This document shows positions 1 to 8,523 of a stretch of DNA of 64,000 nucleotides, piece by piece (within the stretch, counting starts at the first letter, position 1; each line of letters begins with the position of its first letter). Made by a program: the position numbers and the translations under genes. The notes beneath the pieces were generated by a model. The model was not told the DNA's origin. It made no database searches and was given only the letters and a program-made list of their open reading frames with translations. Origin of the DNA: Caldifarciminota bacterium (GTDB taxonomy: Bacteria > Hydrothermota > Hydrothermia > LBFQ01); the NCBI GenBank assembly GCA_027003075.1, contig JALWYV010000016.1, positions 1 to 64,000 on the forward strand, written 5' to 3'.

Positions 1-2
1 GG

Positions 3-251
3 GTGAGGGTGAGGAGCAGGAGGGAGGGGGAGAGGATAGGCGGGAAGAGACTCAAAGACCTTTACGACTCCTACGGTATCCCCGGCGTACTCCGGGACGT
101 ACATCCGGTAGTGGAGAGGCACGGTAAGGTCATCTGGATACCGGGGATATACGGCAGTCCGGGATCCCTGCGTTTCGTGAAACTGTGTGATCAGAAACCC
201 CACCTCTTTGACGTTTACGACTTCGTAGGTCTGAGGCTGCGCAACCCGTGA
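3..251 (+). CDS. tilS: tRNA(Ile)-lysidine synthase, C-terminal fragment (partial)
   Basis: This is the 3' end of a gene entering from the left edge; the reading frame is open to the first base, so the true start lies outside the window. The roughly 80 visible residues match the small C-terminal substrate-binding domain of TilS: a basic R-S-R-R-x-G-E-R-I stretch, then K-R-L-K-D-L-Y, an I-P-x-x-x-R-D segment and an I-W-I-P-G-I strand. TilS converts C34 of tRNA-Ile2(CAU) to lysidine, using ATP, so that it reads AUA. The catalytic PP-loop domain is not visible, so the assignment rests on the C-terminal domain alone. AUA is a common Ile codon throughout this window, which fits a need for TilS. Confidence 0.72.
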   Translation: MRVRSRREGERIGGKRLKDLYDSYGIPGVLRDVHPVVERHGKVIWIPGIYGSPGSLRFVKLCDQKPHLFDVYDFVGLRLRNP

Positions 252-279
252 TGCCCTTTCGTCCTTATATTCCCGCCTC

Positions 280-2043
280 TTGAGGTTGTTTGCGATAAAG
301 GTAAAGGGGAAGTACGTCCCCGTCGTGGGTGAGGTGAAGAACGGGGTACTGATGGGAAAGGACCGGTTGGGAAGGCCGGTTAAGATGAAGGCGAAGGGGA
401 TCGTGGATTTCGGGCCACTGAAGGAGGGAACCGCCGTACCCGATCTCGCTGATGTGAACCTTGAAGAACTCTGGGAGGTGGGGGAGGAGTTGAGTCTGGG
501 CGAGGCGAGCGAACTGTTATTCGGAAACGTTGACGCCACAAGTAAGGCGAGGGTATTCTTCTCTGCCCTCAGCTCACCCTACTTCAGGGTGGAAGGAGAA
601 AGGTTGATCCCCAGAAGCGGGGAGGACGTACAGAGCATACTCAAAAGGGAGGAGGCCGCGAGGGAGGAGGAAACCCTTCGGGAGGAGGTGCGGAAGGTAC
701 TTAAAGGGGAATCCCTGTCGATCGTTGAAGCCCTGAGGGCGATGTACAGGGGGGATCGGGAGGATAAGCGCCTGAGCCGAATCGTGGCAGAGGATCCCGA
801 CTTCTGGAGGAAGTTCCTTAACGCCGGGCATATAACTCCTGAGGATATATCGGCTGAGGTGCGGGCGCTAATGCAGGAGAACACGGGGAATTTTTCGGGA
901 AGGGAGTTTGAGTACGAGGATCTCAGGGATCTGCCAGCGTTTTCAATAGACGACGCCGAAACGGAGGATATAGACGACGCTATCTCCCTGAAGCCCATTG
1001 AAGGGGGGTACGAGATATTCGTTCACATAGCCCTGCCCTACGCCGTGGTAGAGCGGGGGAGCGAAGCCGACCTCCTGGCGAGGACGCGGGGGTCAACCCT
1101 CTACTTACCGGACGGCAAGTGGCACATGTACCCGTCGGACGCCGTAAGGAAGATGTCCCTGATGGAGGGGGAGGACCGTCCCGCTCTAACCCTGAGGGTA
1201 AAGATGGACCTATCGGGTGAGATTCTGGACTACTCCTTCCACCTTTCCCTTATCAGGAACAAATTGCGCCTGACCTACAGGAACGCTCACGAGATACTCT
1301 CACGGGAGGGAATATGGAAGGATCTGATGTACGTAAAGAACGTCCTCAGGGAGAGGCGGGTTAAGGCGGGAGGTCTGGCTTACGACCACCCCTTTCTGAA
1401 GGTGAAATATTCCGAAGGGGAGATAAGCGTTTCCCTCTTAGAACCGAACGATGCGACGGCTCTCGTGGGAGAACTCATGATACTCTACAACTTCCTTGCC
1501 GGAAAACGTCTTGCGGAGAGGGGACTTCTTGGAATATTCCGCATACAGGAGGAGCCCCCACCGGGTAAACAACCCCTGCCTTCGGATCCCCTTTACCTGC
1601 TCAAACTCAGGGCCCTGGGGAGACCCGTCCGTACATCCATTAAACCCGGACCCCACAGGGGCCTCGGGGTACCCTACTACATAAGGGCCACGTCCCCCAT
1701 ACGGCGGTACTCGGACGTACTGAACCAGCACCAGATCCTGGCCAGCCTGAAGGTTCTGCCTCCTCTATCCCCGGAGGTTCTGGAGAGGGACATGGGAACC
1801 GCCCTCGCCGGTGAACTTAAAAGACACAAGGCCCAGAACGAGCGGCGTACCCACATCCTCCTCCACTACATCAAACGAAAGGGACGGGTAGAGGGCGTCG
1901 TGTCGGGTAAGAGAAAGGTGTTCGTACCGGAGATCCTCATGGAGGTACAGGGTAGAGGGTTGCCAGGAGTAGGGACAAAAACGACGTTCCGAGTTGCCCG
2001 TACTCTGATGGGAGACGGGACGGCCATCCTTGAGCCGGAGTAG
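280..2043 (+). CDS. RNase II/RNase R family 3'-5' exoribonuclease
   Basis: 587-residue exoribonuclease of the RNB family, expected to degrade RNA processively from the 3' end in the cytoplasm. The RNB domain runs from about residue 220 to 510: the Asp-rich metal site (S-I-D-D-A-E-T-E-D-I-D-D-A-I-S) is near 220-236 and the R-A-T-S-P-I-R-R-Y-S-D motif near 468-477. The first 210 residues look like an OB-like strand region followed by a helical/winged-helix part, as in short RNase II-like proteins. Only a short beta region follows RNB instead of a full S1 domain. I chose the TTG at 280 because a TATATT box (266-271) ends 8 nt upstream and no Shine-Dalgarno is present. Family assignment is secure; RNase II versus RNase R is not. 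Confidence 0.88.
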   Translation: MRLFAIKVKGKYVPVVGEVKNGVLMGKDRLGRPVKMKAKGIVDFGPLKEGTAVPDLADVNLEELWEVGEELSLGEASELLFGNVDATSKARVFFSALSSPYFRVEGERLIPRSGEDVQSILKREEAAREEETLREEVRKVLKGESLSIVEALRAMYRGDREDKRLSRIVAEDPDFWRKFLNAGHITPEDISAEVRALMQENTGNFSGREFEYEDLRDLPAFSIDDAETEDIDDAISLKPIEGGYEIFVHIALPYAVVERGSEADLLARTRGSTLYLPDGKWHMYPSDAVRKMSLMEGEDRPALTLRVKMDLSGEILDYSFHLSLIRNKLRLTYRNAHEILSREGIWKDLMYVKNVLRERRVKAGGLAYDHPFLKVKYSEGEISVSLLEPNDATALVGELMILYNFLAGKRLAERGLLGIFRIQEEPPPGKQPLPSDPLYLLKLRALGRPVRTSIKPGPHRGLGVPYYIRATSPIRRYSDVLNQHQILASLKVLPPLSPEVLERDMGTALAGELKRHKAQNERRTHILLHYIKRKGRVEGVVSGKRKVFVPEILMEVQGRGLPGVGTKTTFRVARTLMGDGTAILEPE

Positions 2044-2055
2044 CTTGTATCTGTC

Positions 2056-4107
2056 CTAGTGTATTACCACCCGGCGCACCTCCTTCCCTTTCTTGATAAA
2101 GTAAACCCCACTCCTCTCCGGCACGGTACTGCCCACGTACCTGCCGTCGGCGGTGTATACGGCCACCTCATCGGAAACGTAGCCTTTACCATCCCTCTCG
2201 GCAACGGATACGCTGGAACTCACGACCACCTTTCTGGGGGCGCTCCAGTCTCCCCACCCTTTGGCCGTGTTGTACCCTCTCATCTGGATGTAGTAGGTGC
2301 CATCGGAAAGCGTCAGAGAATAAGGTAGAGACGTTATGTTGTTATCCACGACCGTCTCCGTACCCATATCGGCCACAGGGTGAACGTCGTCCACGAAGAA
2401 ACCGTCGTCCGTGACGTAGGAGTCGCTCACGAAGCGGAAACGGAAGTAAACCCACTTTCCGACCCACGGGGAGAGATCGTAGGCCTTTCTGACCCATCCT
2501 CCGGAGTTCCCGGTGAACTTCTCCAGCTGGGTGAACTCCCTTCCGTTCAGGGAGATCTCAACGAAGGCGGCGTCGTAGTTCTCCTCTATACCGTACCACG
2601 TCCAGAAGGTAAGGCTGTCGCCGGGCTGTACGAGGTAGGGGTACTTCGTAGTCATGTGGTAGGCTACCCGGTTGTTGTACGTGGCTTTGAAGGAGTAGGA
2701 ACCGCTGTGGGCGCGAGAGGAGGACCTGCTAAAGCCGTTGTAATCCCAGAGGGACATGGAAGTCTCGGCGCCGTCGGTTCCGACGTTGTAAGACGTGAAG
2801 TAGCGAAGGGCGTACTTAGTGGGGTTCATGTAGGGAGACTTAAGGCTCAGGGAGACGCTGAAGGTGTTGGGTACGGTATCGTCCACTATCAGTGAGTCAA
2901 CTATCACCATGGGTTTGATGTTGTTGCGTACATCGGGGGCGTTCCTCAGGAGGGCGGCTATACCCTTCCAGTTCTCCCTGACTATCTGATCAAGTTCACT
3001 CTCCGGAGGCTGAAACTGCTCGCAGGCCTCAACCGTAAAGGCCAGCATGGGATAACCGCTCACGTATATGGAGTGTCCGTACTCCCAATCGTCCGAATCG
3101 GCCGTTGCCGTGTACCCTATGTCGGGGGCCTGAATGGCCGTATAGGGGTTGTTGTTCTCCGTGACCATCTGGGAGGCCATGCTGTCGGCTATGGCGTAGA
3201 GGTAAGCCTCGTCGGGAGCCGAGTTGGTGGTGTATCCCCACGGGTACAGGACGGCGCCCGTGTAGGTGTGGTAGTTAACGGCAGCCACTAAGTTGGGGTG
3301 GGCTTTTACAAAGTCCCTTATTGCGCTTATCTCGTTCTCGCTGAAGTCCGTGGGACCGCAGTAGACGTCGTCCGATGGGTTGTTGGTCGTACCTGCCGTA
3401 GGTGTACAGTGCTGTCCTTTAGGATCACCGTTGGCTGCCCCACCGTAGTTGCGGTTGTCGTCCACGCCGTACGTACCGAACTCCGGGAAGTACCTCCTGT
3501 TCTTGCGCCACATGGTGTTGCCGAGGTCGTGGGAGTAGTGGTAGCCATCGGGGTTGACCAGAGGGATGACGTAGATGTCAAGGTTGTTGACGAAGTTGGT
3601 TATCTGAGGGTCGGAACCGTACCCCCTGAGGAGGGTATCTATGGCGAACATGGTGATCTCAACCGTAGGCCACTCTCTTGAGTGATGGAGACCGGTAAGC
3701 AGTACACCCGGCTCCCCCTCGTCAATGTCGGGGTTGTCGGTTATACGGAGAACCATAACGGGACGTCCCTCGTAGGTGAAAGCGAGTGTGTCCAGCTTCG
3801 TTATGGAAGGGTAGGTCGTGGCGTAGTTCACGAGGTCAGTGAAGACCTGATCAGTTGAACGGTAAGACCCCATCACGGTGTAGTTCCACTCCCTCACGTC
3901 GGGTACCACTATCTCGGTCTTAAATCCGAGGGAACGTATCATCTCCATCTGGTTCGGGGTTACGAGGACGTCCGTCCAATCTCCCTTCGGGGAGAATCCT
4001 ACGACGTCAACCGCCCTGAGGTACTGGCTATGTATCTCGTCGGGCGATGCGTACACCCGTACGATCGTGTTAGGCTCCTCAACGTAGAAGGCAAATAGCA
4101 GAAGCAT
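2056..4107 (-). CDS. secreted zinc carboxypeptidase (M14) with Por-like C-terminal sorting tail
   Basis: 683-residue exported metallocarboxypeptidase. The M14 domain spans about residues 75-395: zinc ligands H142/E145 in G-L-H-H-S-R-E, an N-R-N-Y-G substrate-binding segment, a Y-H-T-Y-T-G-A segment carrying the third zinc ligand, and F-T-V-E-A-C-E with the catalytic Glu. It is followed by a beta-sandwich (MAM/jelly-roll-like, about 430-580), a fibronectin-like segment, and a tail of about 55 residues with the T-A-D-G-R and G-V-Y-F-I-K pattern seen in five other proteins here. The N-terminus is only M-L-L-L-F-A-F-Y, very short for a signal peptide, but a TAGAAT box (4117-4122) ends 9 nt before the ATG and leaves little room for a longer start. 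Likely a surface or secreted peptidase for scavenging peptides. Confidence 0.88.
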   Translation of the reverse strand: MLLLFAFYVEEPNTIVRVYASPDEIHSQYLRAVDVVGFSPKGDWTDVLVTPNQMEMIRSLGFKTEIVVPDVREWNYTVMGSYRSTDQVFTDLVNYATTYPSITKLDTLAFTYEGRPVMVLRITDNPDIDEGEPGVLLTGLHHSREWPTVEITMFAIDTLLRGYGSDPQITNFVNNLDIYVIPLVNPDGYHYSHDLGNTMWRKNRRYFPEFGTYGVDDNRNYGGAANGDPKGQHCTPTAGTTNNPSDDVYCGPTDFSENEISAIRDFVKAHPNLVAAVNYHTYTGAVLYPWGYTTNSAPDEAYLYAIADSMASQMVTENNNPYTAIQAPDIGYTATADSDDWEYGHSIYVSGYPMLAFTVEACEQFQPPESELDQIVRENWKGIAALLRNAPDVRNNIKPMVIVDSLIVDDTVPNTFSVSLSLKSPYMNPTKYALRYFTSYNVGTDGAETSMSLWDYNGFSRSSSRAHSGSYSFKATYNNRVAYHMTTKYPYLVQPGDSLTFWTWYGIEENYDAAFVEISLNGREFTQLEKFTGNSGGWVRKAYDLSPWVGKWVYFRFRFVSDSYVTDDGFFVDDVHPVADMGTETVVDNNITSLPYSLTLSDGTYYIQMRGYNTAKGWGDWSAPRKVVVSSSVSVAERDGKGYVSDEVAVYTADGRYVGSTVPERSGVYFIKKGKEVRRVVIH

Positions 4108-4197
4108 GATAACCGTATTCTAACCCCGAAACGAGCGGTTGAGAGTGTAGCCCCTATTGGGACAACTGGAATCGTAAGCGGGTATAGAATACCCTCT

Positions 4198-5454
4198 ATG
4201 GCCAAAGAGTACAGGTTGCTTCTGTCTTATACCGAAAGGGAAGACAGCCACACCATAGATGCCTACGAGTCCCTCGGCGGTTATCAGGGACTCCGTAAGG
4301 CCCTTGAGATGGACCCGGATGAGATTATAGATGAGGTTATGAAGTCCGGTCTTAAAGGCAGGGGTGGGGCCGCGTTCCCGACCGGTAAGAAGTGGTCCTT
4401 CATCCCGAAAGACCACCCCGGTCCGAAGTACGTCGTGGATAACGCCGACGAGGGCGAACCGGGGACATTTAAGGACAGGGAACTGCTCTATAGAGCGCCT
4501 CACCTCGTCCTTGAGGGCATGATAATAGCAGGCAGGGCCATAGGGGCGCGTGAGGGTTACATGTACCTCAGGTACGAGTACCTCTGGATATTCCCCAGAA
4601 TAAAGCAGGCAATAAGGGAGGCCTACCAGAAGGGTTACCTCGGGAAGAACATCCTTGGGAGCGGATTTGACTTTGATATATACGTCTACCTCGGGGCGGG
4701 GGCGTACATAGCCGGGTACGCCGTATCCACGCTTGAGAGCCTTGAGGGTAAGAGGGCTCTCCCCCGTCTTAAGCCCCCGCGCACGAGTCAGGTAGGTCTA
4801 TACGGCAAACCCACGGCAGTTAACAACGTTGAAACCCACGCCACCGTCCCCATAATCATATCTAAGGGGGCGGACTGGTACGCCCGGTTAGGCACCCCCG
4901 AGAGCAGGGGAACCCGTCTGTTCTCCATATCTGGAGCCGTGAAGAGACCGGGGGTATACGAGTTTGAACTCGGATCTCTCACCCTCCGGGAGTTCATCTA
5001 TGAGGTCGCCGGCGTTGACGAGGGCACCGAACTCCTCGGCGTATTCCCCGGTGGTCTCTCCTCGGAGATCCTGACTCCCGACGAGCTGGACGTTCCCATG
5101 ACCCACGAGGATCTGGCAAAACTGGGTAGCACCCTCGGAAGCGGGGCAATAATAGTTCTGGACAGGAGTCAGAAGGCCCTGAGTATCCTGCGCCGTTCAA
5201 TAGAGTTCTTCTCGTACGAATCCTGTGGTAAGTGTACGCCCTGCAGGGACGGTACCAACTGGATGACCCGTATACTGGTGCAGGCCGAAAAGAGGGGATA
5301 CGCCACGGCCGAGGATATAGCCCTCCTCAGGGAGATAACTCATATGATGAGGGGCAGGAGCTTCTGTCCTCTCGGCGACTCTGCCGAGTTCGTGGCCCGC
5401 ACCTTCCTTGATAAGTACGGAGATGAACTTACCCGGAAACCTGTGGCAGCTTAA
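4198..5454 (+). CDS. nuoF: NADH-binding, FMN/4Fe-4S subunit, NuoF/HoxF-like
   Basis: 418 residues, normal length for NuoF. The Gly-rich G-R-G-G-A-A-F-P-T-G-x-K-W segment (near 55-66) and D-N-A-D-E-G-E-P-G-T-F-K-D-R (near 82-95) are the NADH/FMN pocket. The 4Fe-4S ligands are E-S-C-G-K-C-T-P-C-R (near 341) with a fourth Cys in S-F-C-P-L-G (near 388). NuoF oxidises NADH and passes electrons into complex I, NAD-linked hydrogenases or formate dehydrogenases. No nuoE, nuoG or hydrogenase genes are adjacent, so the complex it serves cannot be decided. ATG 4198 has TAGAAT at 4185-4190 (7 nt gap) and no Shine-Dalgarno, so it is probably leaderless. Confidence 0.9.
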   Translation: MAKEYRLLLSYTEREDSHTIDAYESLGGYQGLRKALEMDPDEIIDEVMKSGLKGRGGAAFPTGKKWSFIPKDHPGPKYVVDNADEGEPGTFKDRELLYRAPHLVLEGMIIAGRAIGAREGYMYLRYEYLWIFPRIKQAIREAYQKGYLGKNILGSGFDFDIYVYLGAGAYIAGYAVSTLESLEGKRALPRLKPPRTSQVGLYGKPTAVNNVETHATVPIIISKGADWYARLGTPESRGTRLFSISGAVKRPGVYEFELGSLTLREFIYEVAGVDEGTELLGVFPGGLSSEILTPDELDVPMTHEDLAKLGSTLGSGAIIVLDRSQKALSILRRSIEFFSYESCGKCTPCRDGTNWMTRILVQAEKRGYATAEDIALLREITHMMRGRSFCPLGDSAEFVARTFLDKYGDELTRKPVAA

Positions 5455-6157
5455 GAGTACGTACGACCGGTTTTCGGAGAGGGTTTTCTGGCCGGTCGGC
5501 ACCGTTGAGGCCCACGGCCCCCTTCCGGTCGGGACGGATAACCTCTCGGCCGAATACATCGCATCAAAACTCGCCGGGGAGTACGGAGCCGATATAATCC
5601 CCCTTTTCCCCTTTGGTGTTAACAGGTCCCTCGTAAGGTATAAGGGGAACCTGAGCCTATCCCCCGAGACTTTCAAGGCGGTGGTTTACGACGTCGGTCT
5701 ATCCCTCTGGCGCAACGGTGTTAAGGAGCTGGTGGTAATAAACGGACACGGAGGGAACACCTCCCACCTGAAGGAGGCCCTGCACAGGCTTCACCTTGAT
5801 ACGGGTATGAGGGTGGCCGCGATAGACTGGTGGGTACTTGTACCGACCCTCTCAAAGGAGGTATTCGGTGAGGTTCAGGGACATGCCGGTGTGGAGGAGT
5901 GGGCCTTCGTCGTCACCTCCTATCCGGAACTTTACGGGAGGGTAGACAGGGAAAAGGAATATCCCGCTTACCATCCGCGGGGTGGAGTTTCGGTCTACCC
6001 TGCTCCCCGGAGCATCCTCCTCTACGAAGAAGGGAGAACCAACAGGTACCAGTTCATCGAGGCTCAACTGAATAGGTACGTGGAAGGGGTTTTAAAGGTC
6101 GTAAAGGAAGTTCTGGACGAGATCTTTGGGGGGTGGCGGAGTAACGGAGAGGATTAG
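5423..6157 (+). CDS. creatininase family amidohydrolase
   Basis: About 244 residues from the ATG at 5423; a TTG at 5408 would add five residues. The gene overlaps the end of the nuoF-like gene by 32 nt, so the two are probably co-transcribed. Creatininase-family metal-binding segments are present: G-T-V-E-A-H-G-P-L-P-V-G-T-D near the N-terminus and I-N-G-H-G-G-N-T-S in the middle, with V-Q-G-H-A-G-V-E-E later. The family contains creatinine amidohydrolase, FAPy deformylases and mycofactocin MftE, all metal-dependent amide hydrolases. The substrate cannot be told from the sequence, and the NuoF neighbour gives no obvious pathway. Confidence 0.82.
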   Translation: MNLPGNLWQLKSTYDRFSERVFWPVGTVEAHGPLPVGTDNLSAEYIASKLAGEYGADIIPLFPFGVNRSLVRYKGNLSLSPETFKAVVYDVGLSLWRNGVKELVVINGHGGNTSHLKEALHRLHLDTGMRVAAIDWWVLVPTLSKEVFGEVQGHAGVEEWAFVVTSYPELYGRVDREKEYPAYHPRGGVSVYPAPRSILLYEEGRTNRYQFIEAQLNRYVEGVLKVVKEVLDEIFGGWRSNGED

Positions 6158-6177
6158 GTCGGTTTTTGAGCGGTCGT

Positions 6178-6503
6178 TTACAGGGTGTCGGGGTAAAGTT
6201 TCCGTATCGGCCCCGGAGTGATAGGAGAATACGTCTTCACAGCGTACCCTTTCCGTCTCGATACTCCGTTGTACCGCAGTACAATCTTCCGAAAATTTTC
6301 ATGATATCGGTTCTTCCTTGGAGAACAATGACATCGCCTGAAAGCATTGGAGGGGTCGGATACGTCTAAGGCCATTACGCTCCCCTTATCCGTGCGGGAG
6401 CCGCAGGAGTGGATACGTCGTATATCGCAACGGCATTTCCTGAGGGGGCATAAAGTACACTTCCGGATACCTCCATCGCCGTACTTGAAGTTCCTGAAAC
6501 CTG
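6178..6503 (-). pseudogene. decayed LVIVD-repeat beta-propeller remnant
   Basis: This 346-base stretch between 6157 and 6504 has no intact gene. On the minus strand, directly after the stop of the preceding small gene and in its frame, about 42 codons read as a propeller blade ending in A-V-A-I-Y-D-V-S-T-P-A-A-P-A-R-I, then meet a stop (6376-6378). After a frame change the next blade starts M-A-L-D-V-S-D-P-S-N-A-F-R and degenerates. Two blades with the D-V-S-x-P pattern in different frames, separated by a stop, are typical of a broken LVIVD-repeat surface protein. I see no promoter, RNA gene or other feature here. The call rests on two short motifs only. Confidence 0.45.
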
Positions 6504-6809
6504 TTACGCCCTGAAAAAAGCGTACGAGGCCATCAGAAAGAAGGGAAAGGATAGAAGAGGATCGCTCAGCCTGTAGTAAGTGTAAAGGCCAAGGGCGACG
6601 TTAACTATCCCGACGGCTTTAAGGGCGAGGCTCACGAAGGGGTGTTTTACCAGACGCCTGACCCACGATACGGTGAGGACGGCGAACAGGACGAGGAGCA
6701 TGAACTCAAGGGCAACGACGGATACCTCTCTATGGCTTTCGCTTCCCCCTATCAGGAACAATAGGAGCCCCAGACCTACGGGTAATAGAGAAACGATGAA
6801 CCTTCTCAA
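6504..6809 (-). CDS. small integral membrane protein, unknown function
   Basis: 101 residues, very hydrophobic, with about four predicted membrane segments (near 5-21, 31-50, 60-77 and 83-99) and short basic loops (V-R-R-L-V-K-H). I do not recognise a family. It begins with an ATG overlapping the last 4 nt of the lpdA gene, so it is co-transcribed with it, but nothing in the sequence ties it to lipoamide metabolism. The downstream sequence is the decayed propeller gene, so this may be the last intact gene of the transcript. Confidence 0.6.
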   Translation of the reverse strand: MRRFIVSLLPVGLGLLLFLIGGSESHREVSVVALEFMLLVLFAVLTVSWVRRLVKHPFVSLALKAVGIVNVALGLYTYYRLSDPLLSFPFFLMASYAFFRA

Positions 6810-8182
6810 TTTACTATGTGTATAGCCTTCTTAAGCACGTTTGCGGCTGCCTCCATCAGGGCCTCCGACGTTGTCGGATGCGGATGTATCACACCCTCTA
6901 TCTCCTCAACGGTCAACCCCTTTTCAAGGGCAAGGGCGGCCTCCGAAACGATAGCCGAGGCCTCCGGCGACACGATATGAACACCTAACAGTTTACCACT
7001 TCCACGCTCTGCCACTACCTTGACGGCTCCTTCTACCCCGCCCATGGTATGGGCCCTTCCGAGGGCGGATAGGGGGAACTTACCCACCACCACGTCGTAC
7101 CCCTCCTCTCTGGCACCCTCCTCCGTAAGGCCCACGGTGGCGTATTCGGGGTAGGTGTATACGACCGCGGGAACGTACTTCCAGTTTTTCCTTACGTTCA
7201 GGCCGGCGGCCACCTCGGCGGCGAGGACACCCTCCTTCTGAGCGCGGTGGGCGAGCATGGGTCCGGGCGTTATATCCCCTATGGCGAAGATGCCGGGCAG
7301 GTTCGTCTCCATCCTGTCGTTCACCCGAACGAAGCCCCTACCGTCCATCTCTATACCCGTACCCCTCAGGAATTCCGTATTTGGCACCCTGCCCACGGCT
7401 ACGAGTACCCTGTCGTACTCCTCCTTCACCTCCCCCTTCCCGGAAGCGAGAACGACCGCACCGTCCTCCCGTACCTCTTTAACCGTGGTTGAGAGCCTTA
7501 TCTCTATCCCCTCCTTCCTGAGGATGCGGGCGTAAAGGTGGGCCATCTCCCTGTCCGTTCCCGGAAGGACCTGATCCATTATGTCCACCACGACCACCCT
7601 CTCCGTACCGAGCTTTTTGTAAACGTAGGCGAACTCCAGGCCGACGGCCCCCGCCCCCACGATGAGGAGGCTCCGGGGTACCTCCCTCAAGGCCACAGCG
7701 TCGTTACTGTCCCATATTCTCTCTCCGTCCCTCTCCAGGCCCTTTACATAACGGGGTCTTGAACCCGTGGCCAGTATGACGTTTTTGCCCTCAACCGTAA
7801 CGGTCCCTTCCTCCGTTTTCACCTCAACTTTCCCCGGACCCAACAGTTTTCCCTCCCCCCTCAACAGGTCCACACCGTTCTTCTTAAAGAGGAACTCCAC
7901 CCCTTTAACCAACCTGTTTACCACCCTCTCCTTCCATGCATTGAGTTTCCGAAGGTCAACCTTTACATCGGCCTCCACACCGAACTTACTGGCGTCCCGG
8001 ACGGAGTCTACCGTATGGGCTGCGTGGAGCAGTGCCTTCGTGGGTATGCACCCGACGTTCAGACACACGCCTCCGACCTTCCATCTCTCCACGACGAGGG
8101 TTTTAAGTCCGAGTTGCCCGGCCCTTATGGCGGCTACGTACCCTCCGGGTCCAGCGCCTATGACTACGAGGTCGTACTTCAT
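6806..8182 (-). CDS. lpdA: dihydrolipoyl dehydrogenase
   Basis: 458-residue FAD-dependent disulfide oxidoreductase that reoxidises dihydrolipoamide with NAD+ in 2-oxoacid dehydrogenase or glycine cleavage complexes. Visible motifs are the N-terminal FAD fold (V-I-G-A-G-P-G-G-Y), the redox pair C40/C45 in G-G-V-C-L-N-V-G-C-I-P-T-K, the NAD fold (I-V-G-A-G-A-V-G-L-E-F), the second FAD motif (I-F-A-I-G-D-I) and the C-terminal H-P-H-P-T-T-S-E acid-base pair. No E1, E2 or glycine-cleavage genes are nearby. The ATG has TAGAAT at 8190-8195, 7 nt upstream, and no Shine-Dalgarno. A small membrane-protein gene overlaps its 3' end. Confidence 0.93.
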   Translation of the reverse strand: MKYDLVVIGAGPGGYVAAIRAGQLGLKTLVVERWKVGGVCLNVGCIPTKALLHAAHTVDSVRDASKFGVEADVKVDLRKLNAWKERVVNRLVKGVEFLFKKNGVDLLRGEGKLLGPGKVEVKTEEGTVTVEGKNVILATGSRPRYVKGLERDGERIWDSNDAVALREVPRSLLIVGAGAVGLEFAYVYKKLGTERVVVVDIMDQVLPGTDREMAHLYARILRKEGIEIRLSTTVKEVREDGAVVLASGKGEVKEEYDRVLVAVGRVPNTEFLRGTGIEMDGRGFVRVNDRMETNLPGIFAIGDITPGPMLAHRAQKEGVLAAEVAAGLNVRKNWKYVPAVVYTYPEYATVGLTEEGAREEGYDVVVGKFPLSALGRAHTMGGVEGAVKVVAERGSGKLLGVHIVSPEASAIVSEAALALEKGLTVEEIEGVIHPHPTTSEALMEAAANVLKKAIHIVN

Positions 8183-8271
8183 GGGCGGAATTCTAATCCG
8201 GAAGTGTGTATCCGGGCATTTATAGCCCTCCTCCCTTCCCGGCCGTGTTTCTGGTCTATAATATACACCGT

Positions 8272-8523
8272 ATGACGAGAAGGAATTTTCTGAAAGGTGC
8301 GTTTAGCCTGATTGTTCTGATGGGATTTGGGCGTCTCTTCGCCTCTAACGGAGAGAAGCCGGTTTTCAACGAGACCGGTATGAGGATATACCGCGGGTAC
8401 GTGTCCGGTCGTAACGTTGAGCAGATAGCCAGCGATCTGGTGGCGGAGTACGAGGTGGATTACGAAACTGCCCTCCGTGATACGAAAGAGTTTATTCGTA
8501 CTCTCCGCTCTATGGGCCTTTAG
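8272..8523 (+). CDS. Tat-signal protein with PqqD-like domain
   Basis: 83 residues. The N-terminus is M-T-R-R-N-F-L-K-G followed by a hydrophobic run (about 10-24), a textbook twin-arginine signal. The remaining ~57 residues match the PqqD/RRE fold: P-V-F-N-E-T-G-M-R-I-Y, then V-S-G-R-N-V-E-Q-I-A-S-D-L, E-Y-E-V-D-Y-E-T-A and a final F-I-R-T-L-R-S-M-G-L. PqqD-like domains normally bind precursor peptides for radical-SAM enzymes in the cytoplasm, so an exported or membrane-tethered one is odd. TATAAT at 8257-8262 ends 9 nt before the ATG, so the mRNA is probably leaderless and the twin-arginine start is well supported. The next gene (LptE-like) overlaps it by 47 nt. No radical-SAM gene is in the window. 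Confidence 0.72.
   Translation: MTRRNFLKGAFSLIVLMGFGRLFASNGEKPVFNETGMRIYRGYVSGRNVEQIASDLVAEYEVDYETALRDTKEFIRTLRSMGL

Noticed and set aside
3298-3681. Long antisense frames inside the carboxypeptidase gene and similar ones inside lpdA, dnaJ, prfA and the giant Ig-repeat gene.
   Set aside because: They mirror the codon pattern of the real genes, have no promoter or ribosome site, and encode low-complexity sequences without family motifs.
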